Positions 32,583-39,873 of a stretch of DNA of 64,000 nucleotides are shown piece after piece (the first letter of the stretch is position 1; every line of letters starts with the position of its first letter). The notes under the pieces are model-generated. The model made no database searches. It was not told where the DNA came from and worked only from the letters and a program-made list of their open reading frames with translations. Source of the DNA: Calditrichia bacterium (lineage in GTDB: Bacteria; Calditrichota; Calditrichia; RBG-13-44-9; J075); the NCBI GenBank assembly GCA_020635015.1, contig JACKAP010000007.1, forward strand, positions 202,372 to 266,371, in the 5' to 3' direction. The position numbers and the translations under genes were made by a program.

Positions 32583-33638
32583 ATGCTATCTCATCTTACG
32601 CTACCCGAATACCCTCGTTTCCACACTACCGAGGAGATGCAAGCGCTTATCAGAACGCAATGCGAAGCACATCCTGACATTGCGCAGTATCTGGAGTTCG
32701 GCCACAGTGAGGAGGGGCGCCCGCTGTATGGCGCGATATTAGGCAACGGCCCCCGCACGGTCAGCCTGTTGGCTGGGGCTCATTCCGACGAGCCGGTGGG
32801 GCCGGAAACCCTGCGCACTTTGATCGTCGAGGGACTGCGTCAGCGCGATAAGCTGAGTGCCCTGTTCCGCCGCTACCGTTTCCTGATCGTTCCCCACATC
32901 AACCCTGACGGGGAGGCGCGCAATCAACCCTGGATCCGCCGCTGGCCGGACCTGGAGGCCTATCTCCAACATGCTTTCCGTGAAAAACCCGGGCGCGATG
33001 TGGAATTCGGGTACCCGGAGATGCGGGTGGAAAATCAACAGATTTCCGCACTGCTTCGCCGCTTTGCGCCTTACGCTCTGCATCTGAGTCTGCACGGGAT
33101 GGCCTTTGCGGAAGGGGCCTTTCTGTTGATCGAGCGTCACTGGATCGAACGTACCGAGAAGTTGCGGGGAGAGTTCGCCGGCTACGCCCGGCAGTTAAAC
33201 CTGAGTCTGCACGATCACGACCGCAGAGGAGAAAAGGGTTTTCTCTACCTGGGCGCCGGCTTCACTACCACTCCGGAAGGGCAGGCGATGCAGCGCTATT
33301 TTCGCGACGCCGGGGATGAGGCCACTGCCGCATTATTCCACCTTAGTTCCATGGAATACGTGCGCACCCTGGGCGGCGATCCGCTTTGCCTGGTGACGGA
33401 ATTGCCGTTATTTGATATCCGGGGGAGCGTGGGAGGGGCGGCGCCGGGAGTGCCGGCGGCCTACCTGGCCTGGAAAACACTGTTGCCGGAGTTGCAGTTG
33501 AAACTCGCCAACGGAGAATCGATCGGAGCACATATTGCGCCATTCAAGGTGCAGGCACTGGGTTTGGCCAGCGCCATGCGTTTTCAACTCCATGTGATTC
33601 AATGGGGATTGGAGGCGGTGGAAGCTGCCACACCCTAG
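32583..33638 (+). CDS. M14-family zinc carboxypeptidase-like protein
   Basis: A 351-residue protein of the M14 carboxypeptidase/succinylglutamate-desuccinylase fold. The zinc motif HxxE appears as AGAHSDEPVGPE (His67, Glu70), followed by a substrate-binding PHINPDGEARN. The third zinc His lies in LHLSLHGM, and a late Glu (VTELPLF) is placed like the general base. It should cleave C-terminal residues or acyl groups from small peptides; the substrate is unknown. There is no signal peptide, so it is cytoplasmic. The ATG at 32583 follows heptad repeats (CATCTACCATTAAC) with no ribosome site, so initiation is unusual or the start lies elsewhere. Confidence 0.8.
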   Translation: MLSHLTLPEYPRFHTTEEMQALIRTQCEAHPDIAQYLEFGHSEEGRPLYGAILGNGPRTVSLLAGAHSDEPVGPETLRTLIVEGLRQRDKLSALFRRYRFLIVPHINPDGEARNQPWIRRWPDLEAYLQHAFREKPGRDVEFGYPEMRVENQQISALLRRFAPYALHLSLHGMAFAEGAFLLIERHWIERTEKLRGEFAGYARQLNLSLHDHDRRGEKGFLYLGAGFTTTPEGQAMQRYFRDAGDEATAALFHLSSMEYVRTLGGDPLCLVTELPLFDIRGSVGGAAPGVPAAYLAWKTLLPELQLKLANGESIGAHIAPFKVQALGLASAMRFQLHVIQWGLEAVEAATP

Positions 33639-33648
33639 TTCAGCTATA

Positions 33649-33783
33649 AGACTTTGACTGTTTTATCATCTGATCTTTGATAATTGATGAGTGGCAGTGG
33701 CAGTCGCAGTGGCCGGAAGTTGACTGCAACTGCCACTTGAAAAGCTTGGATTATCAAAGACTAAGTGATAGAACAGACTTTGC
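33649..33783. repeat. Nested arm pair with GTGGCAGTGGCAGT core, copy 1
   Basis: Outer arms 33649-33685 (ACTTTGACTGTTTTATCATC) and 33749-33783 are near-complementary. Inner arms 33691-33712 (GTGGCAGTGGCAGTCGCAGT) and 33723-33738 (GACTGCAACTGCCACT) pair as well. It lies between the converging M14 and MBL genes. Confidence 0.8.
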
Positions 33784-33838
33784 CCTATACAATAAAATCA
33801 GTGAAAATCCGTGTTAATCCGTGGACAAAAAAAGCAGT

Positions 33839-34600
33839 TCACAGATGATAAACCTCCGAGACCGTGCGCTGTTCGATCACCGAGAGGCGGGAGTGGTATT
33901 CCGGGGAGATATAGCGGCGCACCGTGTTCAGGGCCAGTTCCGGGGTATTGTTCTCATTGCTTAGATGTCCCAGGACGACCTGGCGGATATGAGGGCCGAT
34001 CAATTCCTGGAGCAGTTCGCCGGCATTATGGTTGGAGAGATGGCCGGTGCGGCCGGCGATGCGGTCTTTGAGATGAAAAGGATAGGGCCCGCCCATCAGC
34101 ATCTCCGGATCATGATTGCTTTCCAGGATAAGCGCATGCGCCTGCTTGAGGTGGGCGCGGATATCCGGGGTGACATATCCCAGATCGGTGCAGATCGCCA
34201 GCACCCGGCCGTCCTCCTGCACCAGGAAGCCGTGGGTGGGCTCGCAATCGTGGGGTACCCGGAAGGGGGTGAGATGGATGCCGCGAAATTGGAAAGGGCC
34301 GTTCGTCGCCTGCACCTTCTGCCCCGGCTTGAGTAGCCGGGTGATCCCGTCGAGGGTCTCGGGATGGCCATATACCGGGATCTTGTAACGGTTGGCGAAT
34401 ACCCCCACCCCCTTTACGTGGTCGTTGTGCGCATGGGTCAGGATGACCGCATCGATGGCGGCAGGATCGAGATTTTTGCTGCGCAGACGGTTTTCAATCT
34501 CGCGGGCGGAGAGGCCCACATCGATCAGCACCCGGGTGTCCCGCCCTTCCACATAGATGGAGTTTCCCCGGCTGCCGCTGGCCAGAATACAATATTTCAT
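33839..34600 (-). CDS. WalJ/YycJ-like metallo-beta-lactamase-fold hydrolase
   Basis: A 253-residue MBL-fold protein. The zinc motif is THAHNDH (residues 55-61), with further ligands in VPHDCEPTHG, CTDLGY and LGHLSNENN. The opening LASGSRGNS is typical of the YycJ/WalJ branch, whose members act as 5'-3' exonucleases or phosphodiesterases on nucleic acids. There is no signal peptide. The ATG at 34600 is straightforward. The gene is bracketed by two copies of the GTGGCAGTGGCAGT repeat element, one at each end, which is unique in this window. Confidence 0.87.
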   Translation of the reverse strand: MKYCILASGSRGNSIYVEGRDTRVLIDVGLSAREIENRLRSKNLDPAAIDAVILTHAHNDHVKGVGVFANRYKIPVYGHPETLDGITRLLKPGQKVQATNGPFQFRGIHLTPFRVPHDCEPTHGFLVQEDGRVLAICTDLGYVTPDIRAHLKQAHALILESNHDPEMLMGGPYPFHLKDRIAGRTGHLSNHNAGELLQELIGPHIRQVVLGHLSNENNTPELALNTVRRYISPEYHSRLSVIEQRTVSEVYHL

Positions 34601-34619
34601 ATGTCTCTTTATGCTGTCT

Positions 34620-34740
34620 TATCAGGTAGTCTTTAATCCCTGCTATTCAAGTGGCAGTGGCAGTAGCAGTAGCAGTAGCAGTCAACTTCCTGCCACTGCT
34701 ACTGCCACTGCCACTATTCAATTGTAAAATATCAGTTGAT
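34620..34740. repeat. GTGGCAGTGGCAGTAGCAGT arm pair, copy 2
   Basis: Left arm 34651-34682 (six-base steps AGTGGC/AGTAGC) and right arm 34691-34716 (its complement) pair around CAACTTCC. Flanking bases TATCAGGTAGTCTT and ATATCAGTTGATAA are weakly complementary outer arms. Same family as 33649-33783. Confidence 0.85.
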
Positions 34741-34750
34741 AAAGCTCTTT

Positions 34751-35335
34751 TCATGCTTTCAGGTCCCGGCTGCCCGGCTTGATCAGGGGCTTTTTCTCCA
34801 TGCAGAGAGGACAATTTTCCGGTTCATAGGTAATCATTTTAGTGGAATACACCGAACAGATCGGAATATCGATCTCGGATTTGCCTCCGCTGCGGTCGAC
34901 CACACAGGCGATCCCCACCACGAAGGCGCCTTTCGCCTCCACCAGTTCCACCAGTTCCTGCACGGTGCCGCCGGTGGTGATCACATCTTCTACAATCAGC
35001 ACGTTCTGCTGCGCCTCGACGGTGAAGCCGCGGCGGAACATCATGCTGCCATCTTTTCGTTCGGCAAAAATGCTCTTGATGCCTAGCTGGCGGCCGACCT
35101 CCTGGCCCACCACAATGCCGCCGACCGCCGGCGCGACTACCACATCAAGGGTTTCTTGATCATCATAAAAACAATCGATAATTTCCCGGCAAAACTGTTC
35201 GAGATACTGGGGATGCTGCAGCACCAGGGCGCATTGGAAATAAGTGGTGCTGTGCAGTCCCGAGGTCAGCTCGAAGTGCCCTTTCTGCAGGGCGCCGGTT
35301 TGTTCAAAAATGCGTAAAATTTCTTCGGTTTCCAT
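34751..35335 (-). CDS. pyrE: Orotate phosphoribosyltransferase
   Basis: A 194-residue type I phosphoribosyltransferase that converts orotate and PRPP to orotidine monophosphate, the fifth step of pyrimidine synthesis. The PRPP loop is VLIVEDVITTGGTV (about 110-123), and the flexible-loop Lys/Arg cluster is FAERKDG. It has a short extra Cys pair near the end (NCPLCMEKKP), as found in many thermophile-type PyrE proteins. It starts one base after the pyrF stop codon (TGATATG), so the two are co-transcribed and probably translationally coupled. Confidence 0.93.
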   Translation of the reverse strand: METEEILRIFEQTGALQKGHFELTSGLHSTTYFQCALVLQHPQYLEQFCREIIDCFYDDQETLDVVVAPAVGGIVVGQEVGRQLGIKSIFAERKDGSMMFRRGFTVEAQQNVLIVEDVITTGGTVQELVELVEAKGAFVVGIACVVDRSGGKSEIDIPICSVYSTKMITYEPENCPLCMEKKPLIKPGSRDLKA

Positions 35336-35336
35336 A

Positions 35337-36179
35337 TCAGTTCTGCTCCATTAAGCCGGGGTTTTTGTGAATACTGATCAGCAGGTTGATTTGATCGCGC
35401 AGTTGCCGGGCGCGTTCCCGGGCGACATCGGCAAAATCGCGCTCCGACGAGGCATACAGAATCGTGCGGCTGGAATTGATCAGGGCAGACATCCCCCGGG
35501 CGTCGGTGGCGGATTTGATTACCTGCTCCAGGTTGCCTCCCTGCGCCCCCACTCCCGGCACCAGGAAGGGCAGGTCCGGGGCAATTTCGCGGATCTCCTC
35601 GATCTCGTGGGTATGCGTTCCACCGACCACCAGCCCGCAGTTGCCGTACAGGTAATTCCAGCCCACGATCTTCTGCGCCACCCGGGCGTAGAGCGGCTCA
35701 TCCTCGGTCTTCAAGAATTGAAAGTCGGTCGACCCGGGATTGGAAGTCAGGCATAGGATAAACACGCCCTTATCTTCATATTCCAGGAAAGGGGTTACCG
35801 AATCCATTCCCATGTAGGGCGTCACCGTAATCGCGTCGAAATTGTAGGTGTCGAAAAACGTCTCGGCATACTTGCGGCCGGTGTTTTCGATATCACCGCG
35901 CTTGGCGTCGGCAATTACCAACACGCCGCGGGGGATCAGGCGCAGGGTCTTCTCCAGAAGCTCCCAGCCGGGCACCCCCAGCGATTCATAAAAAGCGAGG
36001 TTGAGCTTGAAAGCGGCGACGTATTCATGGGTCGCTTCGATAATCGCCCGGTTAAAGGCAAACAGCGGATCGAACTCGCTGTGCAAAAAGGCGGGGAGCT
36101 TTTCGATATCGGTGTCCAGCCCGACACATACCAGGGTCTTTTTGTTGCGAATGATCTTGTTCAAATTTTCAGCGAACAT
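35337..36179 (-). CDS. pyrF: Orotidine 5'-phosphate decarboxylase, group 2
   Basis: A 280-residue decarboxylase that produces UMP, the last step of pyrimidine synthesis. The active-site signature ADAKRGDI (about 89-96) carries the Asp-Lys-Asp network. The longer length and the phrases VTPYMGMDSV and LTSNPGS identify the group 2 form rather than the shorter E. coli form. It is the first gene of a two-gene operon with pyrE, which puts the last two pyrimidine steps together. No attenuator or PyrR site is visible upstream. Confidence 0.93.
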   Translation of the reverse strand: MFAENLNKIIRNKKTLVCVGLDTDIEKLPAFLHSEFDPLFAFNRAIIEATHEYVAAFKLNLAFYESLGVPGWELLEKTLRLIPRGVLVIADAKRGDIENTGRKYAETFFDTYNFDAITVTPYMGMDSVTPFLEYEDKGVFILCLTSNPGSTDFQFLKTEDEPLYARVAQKIVGWNYLYGNCGLVVGGTHTHEIEEIREIAPDLPFLVPGVGAQGGNLEQVIKSATDARGMSALINSSRTILYASSERDFADVARERARQLRDQINLLISIHKNPGLMEQN

Positions 36180-36204
36180 GGCGCCTCGACGATAAGATGA
36201 TGTG

Positions 36205-36330
36205 TATACGGGTGAATGAGTTGATGGGTAAATGGGAAAAAGATGAAGCGCTGCATCACGTTAAATGCCCATCCATCCATAGGCTATCCACGCTTATACC
36301 CATTCACGATTTAGTGAATCTCCCGATCGA
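36205..36330. repeat. Degenerate octad arm pair upstream of pyrF
   Basis: GAGTTGATGGGTAAATGGG at 36217-36235 and CCCATCCATCCATAGG / ACCCATTCACG at 36268-36310 are partly complementary. They lie in the 276-base gap between the divergent pyrF and propeller genes. No promoter is distinct. Confidence 0.55.
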
Positions 36331-36455
36331 AAAATATACTGAAGCGCACGGGTTATTACAATCGAATCGAAAAAAACTTGATAACGGTATGAATCCTGTT
36401 TAACATCTCCTGATCCGGTATCGTTAATCTGCGCTCGATTAAAACAGGATAGCTT

Positions 36456-39014
36456 ATGAAGTATATTAACAAACGCTTATGGTTTGCCGGAATGTGGACA
36501 ATCTTCCTGCTGCTGTGGTGGCGTGTTTTTTCGCCACCACAGCAGCAGGAAGCAAAGATCCCCAACGACTGGTTCTACGCCCAGCGGGCTTATCCGCAAG
36601 GGGAGATCAACCACCAGGCTTACCGGGAAGGGCAGCGCCAGGTGCTGGCACTGCGCGAGGCGGCAGCCATCCGGGAAAGCGCGTCGTGGCAGCCGGCCGG
36701 GCCGCGCAATGTCGGCGGGCGCATCTCCGATCTGGAACTCAGCCCCACCAGTTTCGATACCATCTATGCCGGTACCGCCTCCGGGGGGATCTTCCGCTCG
36801 GTTGACGCCGGCAACAGTTGGGAGCCGGTCTTTGACGGCGCGTTGAGCCTGTCGATCGGCGATCTGGCCCTGGATCCGGCCAACCCGCGCATCATCTATG
36901 CCGGCACCGGCGAGGTCAACGCCGGGGGCGGCTCCCAGACTTACGACGGGACAGGCCTCTACCGCTCCAGCGATGCCGGGGAGAGCTGGGCGCACCTCGG
37001 CCTGGAAGATACCCGCTACATTTCCCGGGTGGTGATCGATCCCAAAGATCTCCAGCGGATCTTCGTCGGGGCGATGGGCAAGCTCTTTGCCGGCAGCGCC
37101 GAACGGGGGCTCTACCGCTCGACCGACGGGGGACAAAGCTGGGAGCAGAAGCTGTTCATCTCTGACTCCACCGGCTGTATCGATGTGGCGATCCATCCGC
37201 ACCATCCCGACACGCTCTATGCGGCGATGTGGGAACGCATCCGCATGCCGCACCGCCGCTCCTACGGCGGCCTCACCAGCGGGCTCTACCGCTCCCATGA
37301 CGGGGGGGAGAACTGGATCGAGCTAACCAACGGTATTCCCAACCATTCCCCCAACATCGGGCGGATCGGCATCGCCATCGCAGCCTCCAATCCGGCGGTC
37401 CTTTATGCCATCTATGCCGATGCGACCGGATTTTTTGCCGGGGTATACAAATCGATCGATCACGGCGACAGCTGGACCCGTACCAATGACGGCGCGCTGG
37501 GTAGCGTCTATTCTTCCTTTGGCTGGTGGTTCGGCAATATCCGCATCGATCCGACGAATCCCGATGTGGCGTATGTACTGGGCCTGAGCATTTATAAGAC
37601 AACCAACGGCGGGCAGAGCTGGTTCTATAGCTCCAGCGGAATTCACGTCGATCAGCACGGGCTTTATATCCATCCGCAGAATCCCGCCTACCTGGTGGCG
37701 GGCAATGACGGAGGGATCTACATCTCCCAGAATGGGGGAAGCAGCTACAGCAAGTCATACCATCTGCCGATCACCCAGTTCTATACCGGGGAGATCGATT
37801 ATCAGCAGCCCCAGCGGCTCTACGGCGGAACCCAGGACAACGGCACCATCCGTACCCTCAGCGGGGGTCTTGACGACTGGCAGCAAATCTACGGCGGCGA
37901 CGGTTTTTACGTGCGGGTCGATCCGGAAGATCACAGCTACATGTATGCGGAGAGTCAGTACGGCGGCCTGGGGCGTTCCACCAACGGCGGGAGCAGCTTT
38001 ACCTCCGCGCTCAGCGGCATCAGCGGCGCTGACCGCAAAAACTGGAATTCGCCGCTGGAGTTGGATCCGAATACTCCCCAGGTCCTCTATTTCGGTACCC
38101 ACCGGCTCTATCAATCGACCAACCGCGCCCAATCATGGACGGCGATCAGCGGCGATCTGACCGCTGGTCCCTCGCCCGGCAACCTGGTCTTTGGCACCCT
38201 CACCACCATTGCGGTCGCTCCTGCAGACGGCAGCGTCATCTATACCGGCAGTGATGACGGCACCGTCTCAGTCACCCTCAACGGCAGCGATTGGAGCAAC
38301 ATCTCCGCCGGGCTGCCCCAGCGCTGGATCACCCGGGTGACGGTCGATCCGCAGGATGCCCACAGCGCTTACGTCACCCTCTCCGGCTATCGCTGGGATG
38401 AGTATCTGCCCCATATTTTCCGCACCACCGATGCCGGGAGCAGTTGGGAGGATATTTCCGGCAATCTTCCGGAAATTCCGCTCAATGATGTGATCGTCGA
38501 TCCGGCAGACGATTCCACTCTTTTCGTGGCCGGCGACGGCGGGGTGTTCGTCACCCGCAACCTGGGGGCGCAGTGGGATTACCTGGGCAGCGACCTGCCC
38601 CTGGTGCCGGTGACTGATCTCACCCTGCATCATCCTACCCGCACCTTGCTGGCGGCCACCTATGGGCGCTCCATGTTCAAATATGATCTGAATCAGTTGA
38701 CCTCCCTGCCGGCCCAGCGGGACGCGGAACTGCCGGGCGATTTCCATCTGGCGCAGAATTATCCCAATCCCTTCAATCAGTCGACAGTGATCAGTTATCA
38801 GTTGTCAGTTGCCGGGGAGGTGAATCTGTCGGTATTTAATTTGTTGGGAGAGAGGGTCGCGACGCTGGTGAGTGAATCTCAAAATGCCGGCAATCACCGG
38901 GTTTCCTGGGATGGCCGGGATGAGCGGGGTAATGTGCTGGCATCCGGAACCTATATTTTCCGTTTGAAATTTGGGCAGCGTAGTGTAGCAAAACGTATGG
39001 TGCTCATTAGATAA
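36456..39014 (+). CDS. Secreted Asp-box beta-propeller protein with type IX sorting tail
   Basis: An 852-residue protein with at least nine Asp-box turns (SVDAGNSWEP, SSDAGESWAH, STDGGQSWEQ, SHDGGENW and similar), as in VPS10/sortilin-type or BNR propellers. A C-terminal type IX sorting tail has NYPNPFNQST and ends KRMVLIR. Asp-box propellers include glycosidases and binding proteins; no catalytic residues are recognised. The N-terminus (RLWFAGMWTIFLLLWW) is hydrophobic but has no clear cleavage site, and the DNA that encodes it contains a perfect 19-bp hairpin (36505-36550). The ATG at 36456 follows AGGATAG. It is probably exposed on or released from the surface. Confidence 0.87.
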   Translation: MKYINKRLWFAGMWTIFLLLWWRVFSPPQQQEAKIPNDWFYAQRAYPQGEINHQAYREGQRQVLALREAAAIRESASWQPAGPRNVGGRISDLELSPTSFDTIYAGTASGGIFRSVDAGNSWEPVFDGALSLSIGDLALDPANPRIIYAGTGEVNAGGGSQTYDGTGLYRSSDAGESWAHLGLEDTRYISRVVIDPKDLQRIFVGAMGKLFAGSAERGLYRSTDGGQSWEQKLFISDSTGCIDVAIHPHHPDTLYAAMWERIRMPHRRSYGGLTSGLYRSHDGGENWIELTNGIPNHSPNIGRIGIAIAASNPAVLYAIYADATGFFAGVYKSIDHGDSWTRTNDGALGSVYSSFGWWFGNIRIDPTNPDVAYVLGLSIYKTTNGGQSWFYSSSGIHVDQHGLYIHPQNPAYLVAGNDGGIYISQNGGSSYSKSYHLPITQFYTGEIDYQQPQRLYGGTQDNGTIRTLSGGLDDWQQIYGGDGFYVRVDPEDHSYMYAESQYGGLGRSTNGGSSFTSALSGISGADRKNWNSPLELDPNTPQVLYFGTHRLYQSTNRAQSWTAISGDLTAGPSPGNLVFGTLTTIAVAPADGSVIYTGSDDGTVSVTLNGSDWSNISAGLPQRWITRVTVDPQDAHSAYVTLSGYRWDEYLPHIFRTTDAGSSWEDISGNLPEIPLNDVIVDPADDSTLFVAGDGGVFVTRNLGAQWDYLGSDLPLVPVTDLTLHHPTRTLLAATYGRSMFKYDLNQLTSLPAQRDAELPGDFHLAQNYPNPFNQSTVISYQLSVAGEVNLSVFNLLGERVATLVSESQNAGNHRVSWDGRDERGNVLASGTYIFRLKFGQRSVAKRMVLIR
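36505..36550 (+). repeat. Perfect 19-bp hairpin inside the propeller gene start
   Basis: TCCTGCTGCTGTGGTGGCG (36505-36523) and its exact complement (36532-36550) flank an 8-base T-rich loop. It lies at codons 17-32 of the propeller gene and is the strongest stem inside a coding region in this window. Confidence 0.9.
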
Positions 39015-39025
39015 GGAGTTCATGC

Positions 39026-39730
39026 ATGGAGACATTTTGGTTAGGGGTGATCTGGTACGCCGCCTTTTTGCTATCCACCACCCTGCACGAGGCGGCGCAC
39101 GCTTTGGCGGCGATGAAAATGGGCGACAAGACCGCTTACTATGCCGGTCAGGTGACGGTCGATCCCTTTCCCCATATTCGCCGGGAGCCGCTCGGCATGG
39201 TGCTGGTGCCGATCCTTTCCTTCCTCTACGGAGGATATACCTGGATGCTCGGCTGGGCCAGCGCGCCTTACGACCCATTTTGGGCGCGAAAATATCCCAA
39301 ACGGGCCGCTTATATGGCTCTGGCCGGCCCCCTGGCCAACCTGGCGCTGGTGCTGCTTTCCGTCGCTGCCATCCATTTGGGGCTTTATCTGGAAATTTTC
39401 TTCGAGCCCAACCGTATTATCACCTCCAGCGTGGTTGGCGCTTATGATGCGGGCCTGCCGACCACCCTGGCGACTTTCGTCAGCGTCATGTTCTCCCTCA
39501 ACCTGCTGCTGTTCCTCTTTAACCTGATCCCCTTACCTCCACTGGATGGGAGTAATCTCTACCCGTTTATCGTGGGCGAAGAGACCGCTCACAAGATCAT
39601 GGACTTCCTGCAGCAGCCCGGCATCGGCATCATCGGGTTGGTGATCGCCTGGTTTTTGTTTGATGATATTTTTGGCCCGGTGCATTTGTTCGCGATCAAT
39701 CTGTTGTATCCGGGGTTGACGTATGAGTGA
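39026..39730 (+). CDS. Site-2 protease (M50) family membrane metalloprotease
   Basis: A 234-residue membrane protein. The zinc motif HEAAH (His21, Glu22, His25) lies in the first membrane helix. The second conserved motif NLIPLPPLDG (about 168-177), which supplies the third ligand Asp, lies in a later helix. Five to six membrane segments are predicted. It belongs to the small M50B branch without PDZ domains, which may cleave membrane-spanning regulators or have other roles. AAGGAG precedes two overlapping ATGs (39022 out of frame, 39026 in frame). It lies 11 bases after the propeller gene and probably shares its transcript. Confidence 0.85.
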   Translation: METFWLGVIWYAAFLLSTTLHEAAHALAAMKMGDKTAYYAGQVTVDPFPHIRREPLGMVLVPILSFLYGGYTWMLGWASAPYDPFWARKYPKRAAYMALAGPLANLALVLLSVAAIHLGLYLEIFFEPNRIITSSVVGAYDAGLPTTLATFVSVMFSLNLLLFLFNLIPLPPLDGSNLYPFIVGEETAHKIMDFLQQPGIGIIGLVIAWFLFDDIFGPVHLFAINLLYPGLTYE

Positions 39731-39761
39731 GTTGATGGGATGATGGGGAAAACGTACGTAG

Positions 39762-39781
39762 GGGCAAGTCGCGACTTGCCC
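39762..39781. repeat. Perfect 20-bp palindrome with TCGCGA core
   Basis: GGGCAAGTCG and its complement meet at TCGCGA. Octad units flank both sides (39729-39745 and 39782-39803). It is related to the palindrome at 16270-16297 and lies between the M50 protease gene and the next hydrolase gene. Confidence 0.75.
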
Positions 39782-39873
39782 ATCCACCCATCCACCCATC
39801 CACAAAAAAACAACCTTGAATATTTTGCCGGCAAGATGGGTATATATTGATATGACATTAACGCGAGGTTCAT

